From: Bin87 sp034423575
GTDB lineage: Bacteria > Chloroflexota > Dehalococcoidia > Lucifugimonadales > UBA3495
Assembly: GCA_034423575.1 (NCBI GenBank)
Contig: DAOUIF010000007.1
Location: forward strand, 41,781-105,780
Direction: 5' to 3'
Length of the DNA stretch: 64,000 nucleotides
Part shown: positions 43,838 through 52,848 of the stretch, in pieces
Numbering within the stretch: the stretch's first letter is position 1
Layout of the letters: each line of letters starts with the position of its first letter
Notes under the pieces: model-generated
Database searches by the model: none
What the model was told of the DNA's origin: nothing
What the model saw: the letters and a program-made list of their open reading frames with translations, nothing else
Position numbers and translations under genes: made by a program

Positions 43838-44683
43838 ATGCAAGCCATCGACATGCACATCCACGTGCCCCGCGAACCGGGGCTTCCCGAGATCGAGATT
43901 GAGGCGGAGTTGTTGCGCTATTTCCGGGCGCCGCCGCCGCCCAAACATCCGGCGGAAATGGCCGACAAGTTCCGCGAGCTTGACTTGTTCGGGGTGATCT
44001 TTTCGGTTGACACCACCACCAATACGGGCGAAAAACCGGACAGCAACGACTGGGTGGCAAGCATCGTCAACTCCCATCCCGAGCAATTTATGGGCTTCGC
44101 GTCCGTGGACCCGTGGATGGGTAAAGCGGCGTGCTACGAGCTGGAGCGATCGATCAAGGAATTGGGGCTGAAGGGGTTGAAACTGCATCCCATTCATCAG
44201 GCCTTTCTCCCCAACGACACGCGGTTTTACCCGCTTTACGAGATCGCAGACGGTCTGGGCATTCCGGTGCTGTTCCACTCCGGGTTTGCCGGGGCCGGCT
44301 CGGGGACGCCCGGCGGTAGCGGCCTCAAGTTGAAATACAGCCAGCCCATACCGTGTTTCGACGACGTGGCCGCCGACTTTCCGAACATGACCATCATCAT
44401 GGCTCATCCTGCCTGGCCGTGGATCGATGAGCAAATCGCCGTGGCGCTGCATAAATCCAACGTCTTCCTCGATCTATCGGGTTGGATGCCCAGATTCATA
44501 CCCGAGACGCTGATACGCGAGACCAACACGCGCCTCCAGGACAAGGTGATGTTCGGTTCCGACTACCCTTTCATACAGCCGGACAACTGGCTCGCGGATT
44601 TCCAGAACTTGCAAATGCGAGACCATGTGATCCCGAAGGTGCTGTTGGAAAATGCGCAGCGCGCGCTTAACATCTCCGCCTGA
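43838..44683 (+). CDS. amidohydrolase-2-family metal hydrolase/decarboxylase
   Basis: A 281-residue TIM-barrel of the ACMSD/amidohydrolase-2 group. Metal and catalytic residues appear as HIH in AIDMHIHV, KLHP in GLKLHPIHQAF, the histidines in PVLFHSG and MAHPAWPW, and the aspartate in FGSDYPF. Members decarboxylate or hydrolyse aromatic or lactone acids. Last of the run that begins with the AprA-like gene. Substrate unknown. Confidence 0.9.
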   Translation: MQAIDMHIHVPREPGLPEIEIEAELLRYFRAPPPPKHPAEMADKFRELDLFGVIFSVDTTTNTGEKPDSNDWVASIVNSHPEQFMGFASVDPWMGKAACYELERSIKELGLKGLKLHPIHQAFLPNDTRFYPLYEIADGLGIPVLFHSGFAGAGSGTPGGSGLKLKYSQPIPCFDDVAADFPNMTIIMAHPAWPWIDEQIAVALHKSNVFLDLSGWMPRFIPETLIRETNTRLQDKVMFGSDYPFIQPDNWLADFQNLQMRDHVIPKVLLENAQRALNISA

Positions 44684-44824
44684 TTTCAGCAGCACGAGCG
44701 GCACGGCAATGCGGGGCCCGATCCCGCCTGCGGCAAGTGGGGCCGGCGTGACCCAATACCTGCGCAATCCCACCGGGCAGGAAATGCGTATGCGGTATGC
44801 AAAACCCATATTAGAGGTGCCCCG

Positions 44825-46276
44825 ATGACGAAATGGGTTGCCGCCTTCGCCATACTGCTGTCCGTGATTGGAACATTAGTCGCGTGGCCAGAGGACGCCA
44901 CCGCCCAGGGAACCGTCACGGTAATTGAACAGGGAGTCGAAAACCAGTTTCCCGACGGATTACGTTTTTACCTGGAAGCGGAAAGCGCCAGCGCCGTAGA
45001 GGAGATCCGGGTTTACGTGCGCAAGCTGGGGCAATCCAGCCGCAGTGTGTATCGTACCGTGGAGTTTGAACCGGGCGCGCGAATTTCGGGCGAGGCCCTG
45101 TTCCAGAGCAAGACGTCCAACGAGTTTATTCCCACGGGAACACGGCTGTCGTACTACTTTGACATCCGCACCGCAGACGGCCAACGGCTGGAAACCGAGC
45201 CGCAGGTCCTGGTGTACCTCAACCGCGGATTGGACTGGGACTCGGTCTCCGACGGCCTGATCAACGTCTACTACTACCACCACACGAGCGAATCGGAAAA
45301 TCGCGCGAACCAGGTGCTGCGGGTCGCGGCCGACACCTATGCCCACATGGGGCCGATTCTGGGCGTTGAGTTGACTGAGCCCATGAACCTGGTGGTCTAC
45401 TCGGACTACGCGGACATGCGCGTGGCGTTGCCGCCCAAGTCTCGGGTGGCAGCGCAACAGCTGCGTACCTTGGGACAGGCCTTCACCACCGAGAGGACGC
45501 TGCTGGTGGATGGCTCCAACGATGTATTCGTCGGCGACAACATACTGAGCACCGCCGCGCACGAATTCACGCACCTGCTGGTGGCCGACGCCGCGGGAAC
45601 CGCCTATGGCCAGGTGCACACCTGGCTGAACGAAGGCCTGGCTGTGTATTCGGAAGGCGGCAATTCGGAGTTCGGTCTCTACGTGAACACCGCCGTCAGG
45701 AATGACTCGGTCCCACCGTTGGCCAGCCTGCGCACCTACGCCGGCACACCAGAGGAAACGCTGCGCAACTACGGTTTGGGCCACTCTGTGGTGACCTACA
45801 TGCTCGATACCTACGGCCAGGAACGGATGACCGCGCTGTTTTCTTCCCTGCGCACAGTCCACAACTTTGAAAAAGCGTTGGCCGAGGCATACGGGTTGAC
45901 CATCATAGAGCTGGACAACGAATGGAGAGAGTCGCTCGGGCTATCCCCTCGCGAGCTGTCCACACCGGTTCTGCCTGCGTTCCAGGCCATACCGACCCGT
46001 CGCCCCACACCGACGCCCGCCGAATCGATCCAGCAGGTTCCTGCTCCCCAAGTCACTGCTCCGGCGACTGCTACGCCAACGTATGCGCTCGGGCCGACTG
46101 CGACGCCGGTCCAAGGCCCTCCAGGAGCTTCCGAGCCGGTGAGAGATCTTACTCCTAGGTCGTCCGGTGGCTGTGGTGCTGCCGGTGCTCCAGCAGAGTC
46201 AATGTTCCTGACGTTCCTCACCTGGCCGGTAGCATTGCTAGTGTTGGCAGGCAAACGATACCGGCGACGGAAATAG
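44825..46276 (+). CDS. secreted MA-type zinc metallopeptidase with C-terminal anchor tail
   Basis: A 483-residue exported protein. Residues 1-28 are a signal peptide ending in ATAQ. The zinc site is HEFTH (H246, E247, H250), with the third ligand probably E270 in NEGLAVYSEG (gluzincin pattern). A Pro/Thr-rich linker follows (about 385-440). The C-terminus has SSGGCGAAG, a hydrophobic helix (FLTFLTWPVALLVLAG) and KRYRRRK, a tripartite layout like known CTERM sorting tails such as the SGGGC type. The protein is probably displayed on the cell surface. No dedicated sortase is visible. Confidence 0.87.
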   Translation: MTKWVAAFAILLSVIGTLVAWPEDATAQGTVTVIEQGVENQFPDGLRFYLEAESASAVEEIRVYVRKLGQSSRSVYRTVEFEPGARISGEALFQSKTSNEFIPTGTRLSYYFDIRTADGQRLETEPQVLVYLNRGLDWDSVSDGLINVYYYHHTSESENRANQVLRVAADTYAHMGPILGVELTEPMNLVVYSDYADMRVALPPKSRVAAQQLRTLGQAFTTERTLLVDGSNDVFVGDNILSTAAHEFTHLLVADAAGTAYGQVHTWLNEGLAVYSEGGNSEFGLYVNTAVRNDSVPPLASLRTYAGTPEETLRNYGLGHSVVTYMLDTYGQERMTALFSSLRTVHNFEKALAEAYGLTIIELDNEWRESLGLSPRELSTPVLPAFQAIPTRRPTPTPAESIQQVPAPQVTAPATATPTYALGPTATPVQGPPGASEPVRDLTPRSSGGCGAAGAPAESMFLTFLTWPVALLVLAGKRYRRRK

Positions 46277-46302
46277 CCAATACCCAATGGGAGGCATTCA
46301 CA

Positions 46303-47283
46303 ATGCGCGCAGTCTGGTATGAGGAAAATGGAGACGCCTCGGTGCTGCAGGTGGGCGAGATGCCTGACCCAACGCCCGGCCGCGGCGAGGTGCGGGTGCG
46401 GGTGGTCGCATCTGGCGTGAACCCGTCGGACTGGAAGCGGCGACAGGGCACTACCTCGCGGATCGACTTCCCACGCATCATCCCCAACCAGGACGGCGGC
46501 GGTGTCATTGACATGGTGGGCGAAGGAGTGCCCGAGAGCCGGATTGGCGAGCGGGTCTGGCTCTACCAGTCCCAGTTCGGGAGAGCGTTTGGCACCGCGG
46601 CAGAGTACACCGTACAACCGTCGGACCGGGCGATCCGGTTGCCGGACAACGCCGACTTCTCCCTCGCCGCGGGCCTGGGCGTTCCGGCCCTCACCGCGCA
46701 CCGCTGCGTTTTCGCCGACGGATCGTTGGACGGCAAGACGGTGCTGGTGCCCGGTGGCGCGGGAGCCGTGGGCAACATGGCGTTGCAGATGGCCCGACTG
46801 GGCGGCGCCGAACGAATCATCAGCACGGTGAGTGGCGACGCCAAGGCGGAGATCGCACGGCAGGCCGGAGCGCAGCACACCGTCAACTACCGGACTGAAG
46901 ACACCGCAGCGCGGATCCTGGAAATCACCGACGGCGCGGGAGTGGACCTGATCGTCGAGGTGGACTACTCGGGCAATTTTCCGGTCAGTCAGCGGATCAT
47001 CAAGCGTGGCGGCAGCATCGCGATCTACGCGGCTGGGGACGGGCCGGCGCCGCCGTTCCAGTTCCCGGTGAGCAACGTTAACGTGCGCCACGTGCTGGTT
47101 TACGACATGGCTGAGGATGCCAAGAGCACGGGCGTGGCGGATACCAACCGCTGGCTAGCCTCCGGGGAACTAGTCGGCATGGACGGGCCGCACTTTCCCC
47201 TGGAGGACACTGCCGAAGCTCACGAAGCGGTGCGCGCGGCCACCGTCGGTAAGGTCGTAATCGACGTCAGCGATGGCGGGTGA
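46303..47283 (+). CDS. NADPH:quinone oxidoreductase-like medium-chain dehydrogenase
   Basis: A 326-residue zinc-free MDR of the zeta-crystallin/QOR type, with GGAGG ahead of the ATG. Visible are the N-terminal GroES-like part (MRAVWYEENGDASVLQVGE, then ASGVNPSDWKRRQG), the cofactor loop VPGGAGAVGNMALQMARLGG and the C-terminal AHEAVRAATVGKVVIDV. It reduces quinones or enals with NADPH; the physiological substrate is not evident. Confidence 0.9.
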   Translation: MRAVWYEENGDASVLQVGEMPDPTPGRGEVRVRVVASGVNPSDWKRRQGTTSRIDFPRIIPNQDGGGVIDMVGEGVPESRIGERVWLYQSQFGRAFGTAAEYTVQPSDRAIRLPDNADFSLAAGLGVPALTAHRCVFADGSLDGKTVLVPGGAGAVGNMALQMARLGGAERIISTVSGDAKAEIARQAGAQHTVNYRTEDTAARILEITDGAGVDLIVEVDYSGNFPVSQRIIKRGGSIAIYAAGDGPAPPFQFPVSNVNVRHVLVYDMAEDAKSTGVADTNRWLASGELVGMDGPHFPLEDTAEAHEAVRAATVGKVVIDVSDGG

Positions 47284-47328
47284 CCGCCAACCAGCCTCCT
47301 GCCCACTCTCGTTTGATGGGACAATCGC

Positions 47329-47796
47329 CTAACGGTTTTCGAACCTTGCCGGTCGCTCCACCATGGCCCGCTCCAGGGCAACTTTGAGCCGCTCGCTAAA
47401 GAAACGGCTGGTGGACGATATGATCCGGTGCTCCTGACGGTCCGCCCGCTGGGTGGGCAGGGTCACGATGACGTGATAGACCTTGAACTTGTTGGAGCGG
47501 ATGCGGTTGCCCCACCACGTAACTGCCACCGCCACCAGCACGACGAAAATGCCCATGGTCAGCCAGGCGCCGGCGAACCCGCCGACCGCCGCTACGGCGA
47601 ACCCGATTACGCCTCCGCCACCCACAGTGCGCCACCAGCGGATGGGCGGTCGATCCGATTCCTCCTCGACGATCTCCATTTCGACCGCAAGGATGTCCTG
47701 GATGCGGTATTCCTTACCTTCGGGCTCGATGAACCGCTCGTAGGTCACGAGCACACCATGCTCTTTGAACAGGACCCGGTCCTTGGAAATCGCCAT
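47329..47796 (-). CDS. DUF6232-like membrane protein
   Basis: About 155 residues. ATG 47796 has GGAG eight bases upstream. An N-terminal beta segment (VLFKEHGVLVTYERFI) is followed by a charged linker, two adjacent membrane helices (VGGGGVIGFAVAAVGGFAGA and LTMGIFVVLVAVAVTWW) and a cytoplasmic strand-helix end. The layout matches DUF6232 proteins, whose function is unknown. The stop lies 45 bases from the convergent MDR gene. Confidence 0.65.
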   Translation of the reverse strand: MAISKDRVLFKEHGVLVTYERFIEPEGKEYRIQDILAVEMEIVEEESDRPPIRWWRTVGGGGVIGFAVAAVGGFAGAWLTMGIFVVLVAVAVTWWGNRIRSNKFKVYHVIVTLPTQRADRQEHRIISSTSRFFSERLKVALERAMVERPARFENR

Positions 47797-47827
47797 GGGC
47801 CGCGCTCCGTCTAACAACTCGGGACCG

Positions 47828-48598
47828 CTACTGGGCAGTCGTGCCGCCGTCGATCACCAGCTCGGAACCGGTCATGAACGACGATTCGTCCGACGCCAGG
47901 AAAACGATGCCGTAAGCGATGTCGTCGGCATTGCCCACTCGTCCTATGGGGATCTGCTCGTTGATCCAGGTGAAGTGTCGTTCGTTCTCGTAGCTGCGGG
48001 CCGTTAGCGGCGTCCGGCAGTAGCCGGGGTGGACCGAGTTCGCGCGGATATTGTCGCCGGCGTACTGCATTGCCGTAGACTTGGTCAACAGGCGAATAGC
48101 GCCTTTGCCCGCATGGTAGGCGGTAGACGTGGGGCTCCCCACCAGACCGTAGATGGAGGAGATGTTGACGATGGAACCGCCACCGGCCCTGAGCATCTCG
48201 GGAATGGCGTGCTTGGTTCCGAGGAAGGTGCCCTTGCCATGGACATCGATCTGGCCGTCCCATGCCTCCTCGGTGGTCTCCTCAACCGTATAGCGAGCGC
48301 CCGACCCGGCGTTGTTGACCAGGACGTTCAGGGTCCCGTACGCGGACACGGTAGCGGCTACGGCGTCGATCCAGTCCTGCTCCTGGGTCACGTCGAGCTT
48401 GACGAAGATGGCGTCACCGCCGGCGGCGCGGATCTGCCCGGCAGTGCGCTCGCCGCCCTCGGTGTTGATGTCGCCTAACACGACCTTGGCGCCTTCTTGG
48501 CAGAACATCCGGGCGGCCGCGCCACCGAAGCCCATAAGCTCCCCTTCCACGCCGCTGGCGGCTCCACTGATGAGCGCAACCTTGCCTTCCAATCGCAT
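47828..48598 (-). CDS. SDR-family oxidoreductase
   Basis: A 256-residue classical SDR. The cofactor region SGAASGVEGELMGFGGAAA is lengthened by several residues relative to the usual TGxxxGxG. NNAGS, the serine in NISSIYG and YHAGK (YxxxK) are intact, and the C-terminus is SELVIDGGTTAQ. It resembles 3-alpha/20-beta-hydroxysteroid or glucose dehydrogenases; the substrate is not deducible. It is 31 bases upstream of the DUF6232 gene on the same strand. Confidence 0.9.
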   Translation of the reverse strand: MRLEGKVALISGAASGVEGELMGFGGAAARMFCQEGAKVVLGDINTEGGERTAGQIRAAGGDAIFVKLDVTQEQDWIDAVAATVSAYGTLNVLVNNAGSGARYTVEETTEEAWDGQIDVHGKGTFLGTKHAIPEMLRAGGGSIVNISSIYGLVGSPTSTAYHAGKGAIRLLTKSTAMQYAGDNIRANSVHPGYCRTPLTARSYENERHFTWINEQIPIGRVGNADDIAYGIVFLASDESSFMTGSELVIDGGTTAQ

Positions 48599-48642
48599 CG
48601 TGCAACCTCCTGCCGTCGGCGTGTTGACCGTGAGACCACGGC

Positions 48643-48651
48643 ATTATAGCA
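48643..48651 (-). promoter_or_regulatory. extended -10 promoter of the SDR gene
   Basis: The minus strand reads TGCTATAAT (48651-48643), about 45 bases before the ATG at 48598. Confidence 0.5.
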
Positions 48652-48739
48652 GGGGCGACTACGGTTTCCGACGCCGTGCGAATACCACCGAGGCAATGAT
48701 GCTGAGCGCGTGCCCGTCCCACCGCGCCCGTCAAGCGGT

Positions 48740-48745
48740 TATAAT
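48740..48745 (+). promoter_or_regulatory. -10 element of the MBL-fold hydrolase gene
   Basis: A perfect TATAAT (48740-48745), with a transcript start expected near 48752. No good -35 box is seen, so an activator or UP element may be needed. Confidence 0.4.
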
Positions 48746-48754
48746 GCGCGCCGT

Positions 48755-48771
48755 ATAGTATTGAATACTAT
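48755..48771. promoter_or_regulatory. palindromic operator-like site in the MBL gene leader
   Basis: ATAGTAT-TGA-ATACTAT is a perfect 7-bp inverted repeat with a 3-base centre. It lies directly after the predicted transcript start and before the AGGAG ribosome site. Its AT-richness stands out in this GC-rich region. A repressor-binding site is the natural reading; the regulator is not identifiable here. Confidence 0.5.
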
Positions 48772-48797
48772 TGCCGCCGCGCCAGGAGAGTTCCCGT

Positions 48798-49931
48798 ATG
48801 CCCGACTACTTTACCGAAATCGATGTCCTCCGCAGTGGCGACTCCGCCGGAAACGGGATGACCCTGCGGTTGACTGATGGGTACGGGCGAACCATTCACA
48901 CCGTCGCCGTCCCGCAGGAAGGACACTCCCATACCGGGCCGACCTGGGCGTACATCTTCGAAAACGAAGGATTGACGCTCATCGATCCCGGTGCCGAGGC
49001 ATCGTTTGACCTGCTCCGTACCGGCATGGCGCTGGGCGGTCTGGATGTGCAGGACATCGACCGGGTGATCATCACCCACGGCCATGCCGACCACGACGGC
49101 GGTGTGGCGCGCGTGATCGAGCAATCGGGAGCGGAGCTGTGGGCCCACGACATCTACCAGCCTCTGCTGCCCTTTGACCCTCGAGACTTGCAGATGGCAA
49201 CCGACTCGCCGATCAAGGAAGCGATGTGGGAAACAGCGCGGGCAAACGGGTTCACGCATTCCGATTCAGAAGAACGGCAACGCTATATGGCCTCCCGCCG
49301 CACGCACCGCGTGGAGCACCCGATAACGCACGGCGAGCAGCAGGGCATCCTCACCTATATGCACGCGCCGGGGCACTCGCCGGACGAGATCTGCGCGGTG
49401 ATCGGCAACGGAGCAGGAAGCGACATCGTTTTCACCGGCGACCACGTGCTGCCCGAGATCAGTCCGCATCCCACCATGAAGACCGGTTATAGCGGGGAGG
49501 TGCGGCGCAACCTTCCGGTTCATTACCAGGACCCCGACGACTCGTACGGCTTACTTACCTATCTGCGTTCGCTGCAGCGGGTGGCCGATCTGGGCCCCGA
49601 AGTGGCGATCCTGCCGGCGCACCGGCTCTACAACAACCACAAGTTCAACTTCCAGACGGCGCAGCGGGCTTCCGACCTGATTCGGTTCCACGCACGGCGA
49701 TTAGGGCGCATACTGGTTACGGCCGGGCCGGAACCGCAACCGCTGGAAGACGTGACGCGACGCACATTCGAGCGCCGCAAGCTGGAGGGAGGCAACTTCT
49801 TCGCAGCGTTGACTGAAGTGGTCGCCCACGTGGAGCTGCTGGAAGACTCCGGCGACCTGGAGATCACGGAGGAATTGCGGTTGCGGCGGACGGGGCGGGA
49901 GAACTACCAGGAGCTGCTGCGGGCGTTGTGA
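48798..49931 (+). CDS. MBL-fold metallo-hydrolase
   Basis: A 377-residue metallo-beta-lactamase-fold enzyme. ATG 48798 follows AGGAG at good spacing. The metal site HxHxDH is in THGHADHDGG, with later ligands in HAPGHSPDEIC and FTGDHVLP. The C-terminal helical extension of about 110 residues (from NNHKFNF onward) resembles LACTB2-type or related winged-helix tails. Thioester or phosphoester hydrolysis is typical of the family. It is the only gene seen behind the 48755 palindrome and is followed by a HEPN-like gene after 13 bases. Confidence 0.9.
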   Translation: MPDYFTEIDVLRSGDSAGNGMTLRLTDGYGRTIHTVAVPQEGHSHTGPTWAYIFENEGLTLIDPGAEASFDLLRTGMALGGLDVQDIDRVIITHGHADHDGGVARVIEQSGAELWAHDIYQPLLPFDPRDLQMATDSPIKEAMWETARANGFTHSDSEERQRYMASRRTHRVEHPITHGEQQGILTYMHAPGHSPDEICAVIGNGAGSDIVFTGDHVLPEISPHPTMKTGYSGEVRRNLPVHYQDPDDSYGLLTYLRSLQRVADLGPEVAILPAHRLYNNHKFNFQTAQRASDLIRFHARRLGRILVTAGPEPQPLEDVTRRTFERRKLEGGNFFAALTEVVAHVELLEDSGDLEITEELRLRRTGRENYQELLRAL

Positions 49932-49944
49932 CCGGAGAGAGACC

Positions 49945-50349
49945 ATGACCCAAATGAGCCCGATGCAACCATACGATGAGTTCATTGAGACCATCACAGA
50001 CTATCGGCTTCAATCCCGGGAATTTCTGGCGAAGCGTCGCACCTATCTGGCCGACGACGACCTGCACCAGGCTTCCGAAAAAGGCTGGGGCGCGGCGGCC
50101 TGGATGACTAAAGCCGTTGCCATCGCCCAGGGTTGGCAATACGACAAGCACGAGCATTTCAGCGAGGTGCTCTATCAGGCAGGCAAATTGACCGGAGATG
50201 ACCGGCTTCGGACATTCCGCGCAATCGCGAACGACCTGCATGGCAATTTCTACCAACGAAAACGGTTTTTGCACGCCGATCTCATCGGCGATTCCCTGGA
50301 TGAGGTTGCTATGTTGCTCGACCTGCTGGAGCCGCTGACCGAACGCTAA
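49945..50349 (+). CDS. PaREP1/HEPN-like helical protein
   Basis: A 134-residue all-helical protein with GGAGAG before its ATG. The central DDDLHQASEKGWGAAAWMTK closely resembles the 40448-40816 protein (EEASNKVWGAAAHAIK), followed in both by KAVA and a GW...H.H pattern. They are probable distant paralogues. Placed between MBL hydrolase and SDR genes, it may be a passenger or an interacting subunit. Function unknown. Confidence 0.65.
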   Translation: MTQMSPMQPYDEFIETITDYRLQSREFLAKRRTYLADDDLHQASEKGWGAAAWMTKAVAIAQGWQYDKHEHFSEVLYQAGKLTGDDRLRTFRAIANDLHGNFYQRKRFLHADLIGDSLDEVAMLLDLLEPLTER

Positions 50350-50374
50350 ATCGCGCGACACGGAGAGGATCATC

Positions 50375-51157
50375 ATGTCTTTGGAAGGAAAGGTTGCGCT
50401 GGTGACCGGCGCCGGGCGTGGCATGGGCCGGGCCACGGCGCTGGCGTTGGCAAATGATGGGGCCGACGTGGCCGTCACTGACATCCTGGCCGACGCGGTG
50501 GAGGAAACTTCAACCGACGTACGGGCCACCGGCCGCAACAGCGTCGCCATTGCGGCGGACATCGGGGACGGCGGCGACATTGACCGGGTCATCGCTGACA
50601 CCGTGAACGCGCTGGGCCGGGTGGATATCCTCGTGAACAACGCCGGCGTGACGCGGTACCTGGACATCATGGACATCACCGAGGAAGACTGGGACCGTAT
50701 CCACCGGGTGAACGCGCGCGGCGCATTCTTCGTCATGCAGCGGACCGCCCGTCAGATGATCGACCAGGGCGGAGGCGGGCGCATCGTCAACATCGCCTCC
50801 ATCGCCGGCAAGGGCTATCGCGGCACGTCCAACGCGGCCTACGCCGCCAGCAAGGGCGCCGTCATCTCCATGACGTTGATTGCCGCGCACCAGCTGGCGC
50901 GCTACGACATCAACGTCAACGCCATCTGTCCCGGTTCGACCATCACCGCGATGTCAACCTCCACCATGGAGCAGCGGGCAGCGGAGATGGGAATATCAGT
51001 GGACGAGTTGCAGTCCCAGCGGGCCTCGAACATCCCCATCGGGCGCGCCAACGAACCGGAAGACATCGCGGCCATGGCCGCGTTCCTAGCCAGCCCGGGC
51101 GCACGCAACATCACGGGCCAGACCATCAACGTTGACGGCGGGCTGGTGATGCATTAG
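50375..51157 (+). CDS. SDR-family oxidoreductase
   Basis: A 260-residue classical SDR. The TGAGRGMGRA cofactor motif, NNAGV, the serine in NIASIAG, YAASK and the C-terminal INVDGGL are all standard. AGAGG precedes the ATG. Related to glucose or 3-oxoacyl-type dehydrogenases; there is no pathway context to narrow it. Confidence 0.9.
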   Translation: MSLEGKVALVTGAGRGMGRATALALANDGADVAVTDILADAVEETSTDVRATGRNSVAIAADIGDGGDIDRVIADTVNALGRVDILVNNAGVTRYLDIMDITEEDWDRIHRVNARGAFFVMQRTARQMIDQGGGGRIVNIASIAGKGYRGTSNAAYAASKGAVISMTLIAAHQLARYDINVNAICPGSTITAMSTSTMEQRAAEMGISVDELQSQRASNIPIGRANEPEDIAAMAAFLASPGARNITGQTINVDGGLVMH

Positions 51158-51182
51158 ATCCCTCCCCCCGCCGTTTCGACGG

Positions 51183-51944
51183 TCAAGTTACCAGCGCTAC
51201 CTGACGGGTTTCAGCAGTTAGCTGGGCTTCCAGCTCGGCGGTGCGGCGAGTCATCGCCTCAAGATCAGCGCTGAATTGGGACAGGGTTTCGGCGTGCTCC
51301 ACGCGAGCTGTGCGAACCTTGCGCAATTCGCGATAAACGGCCCAGGCGGTCAGGACCGGCCCGATCACCAGGCCCACTATGGAGATGGCCCCAAGAGCGA
51401 AGCGCACCCCCGTAGAGGCGGCGATAGACCCGGTGGCCCCGCCGCCTGTAGCAGCAAACCCGGCAGCACGAGGCGCAAAAGCCAGAAATCGGCTGGTGAT
51501 CGGACTCAATAGACGCAGGATGCTGCCGGAGGAAGTTTTCCACACCGTTGACGCCGCGAAGCTGGCGCCGTAGCGACCCACGATGAAAGCCGACGACCCC
51601 CGGGGCGCCTGGTGCAACAGAGGCTGTTTGTTCCCGAAAGGCAGCCGCACCGGTATGCGGAAGCGTCGCTTCGTCACATCATCAGTTTCCGGTTGCGGCT
51701 GTAAAACCCCGGGCAGAGGCGGCTCGGGCAGTCCGAGTTGTGCCGCCAACTGGCATTGACGCTCGTGCTGGGACTGCATCAACTGGATATGTTCCTGTCG
51801 AGCCAGGTCAAGCTCTCCGTGCAATCGGGTCAGTTGGCGGTGGGCACGTACTTTGACAACCGCCTGTATCACAGCACAAATTCCGGCCATGGCTATGGCC
51901 GCGACCAGGGATGACGTCAGCACCGTTGCTATATTGGCAGTCAT
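51183..51944 (-). CDS. membrane protein with coiled coils, unknown function
   Basis: A 253-residue protein. An N-terminal membrane helix (SSLVAAIAMAGICAVIQAVV) is followed by a coiled coil (HRQLTRLHGELDLARQEH), a glycine/alanine-rich middle with a second hydrophobic segment (FALGAISIVGLVIGPVLTAW) and a C-terminal coiled coil (LEAMTRRTAELEAQLTAE). No family recognised. The 222 bases upstream contain only a 7-bp hairpin at 52018-52039, which may end the next minus-strand gene. Confidence 0.6.
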   Translation of the reverse strand: MTANIATVLTSSLVAAIAMAGICAVIQAVVKVRAHRQLTRLHGELDLARQEHIQLMQSQHERQCQLAAQLGLPEPPLPGVLQPQPETDDVTKRRFRIPVRLPFGNKQPLLHQAPRGSSAFIVGRYGASFAASTVWKTSSGSILRLLSPITSRFLAFAPRAAGFAATGGGATGSIAASTGVRFALGAISIVGLVIGPVLTAWAVYRELRKVRTARVEHAETLSQFSADLEAMTRRTAELEAQLTAETRQVALVT

Positions 51945-52166
51945 GGATGGATGGTTAATTTGAGGTCACAGGTCGAACTGCGGTTCCGGCCATACCCGTC
52001 GCTCCATCCTTCATGTCATGGCGAGACACCAGTCGCCATCGAAGGGAAGCACGAGACGAACACAACCCCCAATAGATTTTACGCGATCCGTCTTCGTCGC
52101 GGATGGCCCAGCGCATTCGGCCCGGCCGCGACCTGAGGCCAGCCGAAGGGGCGGTAACGCCGGGCT

Positions 52167-52814
52167 TCACAGGCTGTAACTGCCGATCACGCGCCACTGG
52201 AGGTCGGTCGCCCACGCCCCGCCGGACCAGTCCTCGGCGGCGGCATTGGACTCAAAACGCGTCAATGTCAGCCGCCAGGCACGGGTGATTTGGGACACTT
52301 TAAGGTCATCGGTCACAGAGCGGGCGAACTCGACCGCGCTGTCAAACACCGAGTCGGGCAAGTTTGCGTGGGAGAGCAGAGGCATCTGAGGCGGAAAGTC
52401 GGGTCCGAACACGCGCCGGGGGCTCCTCACACCGGAATTGCGTTCCAAAAGGTCAGCGACCATCGACTGCAGCCGATACAGCGATTCGTTGACCACCTCG
52501 GGCGAGAAATCAAGCCAGATGTTCCCGTCGTTGTCGCGGTCGCGCGTCGTGGTGATGCCACGGTTGAAGAGGGGGAACCGCGGCGAAACACGGCGGTAGC
52601 GTTCGGCAAGCTGCTCCAACTCCCTGGCCAATTGGTTTTCGGCGTTGGGGTCATCGACGCCGTCGAAAGGGAAATAGTCGGACATGAGCATGTGCAGCAT
52701 GTGCATCTCGGCGGCCCAGCAGGCAAACTGCCCGCAGATCAACTGGCGGGCGCGATACGCGCGCGCCGTGAACTCAGGGTCGGTGAGGAGGCTCACGCCG
52801 TAACGAACTGACAT
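52167..52814 (-). CDS. hypothetical protein, LigT/2H-like N-terminus
   Basis: A 215-residue protein. The start MSVRYGVSLLTDPEFTARAY and the following helix recall 2H phosphoesterase or 2'-5' RNA-ligase-like proteins. The expected HxT/S motifs are not intact: HMLHMLM is in the first position and nothing convincing in the second. If related it is probably catalytically altered. It lies 34 bases downstream of the inositol monophosphatase gene, so the two are likely co-transcribed. Confidence 0.5.
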   Translation of the reverse strand: MSVRYGVSLLTDPEFTARAYRARQLICGQFACWAAEMHMLHMLMSDYFPFDGVDDPNAENQLARELEQLAERYRRVSPRFPLFNRGITTTRDRDNDGNIWLDFSPEVVNESLYRLQSMVADLLERNSGVRSPRRVFGPDFPPQMPLLSHANLPDSVFDSAVEFARSVTDDLKVSQITRAWRLTLTRFESNAAAEDWSGGAWATDLQWRVIGSYSL

Positions 52815-52848
52815 GACGGTGCCGAAAAATACTGCCGCAGTGCGGTGC

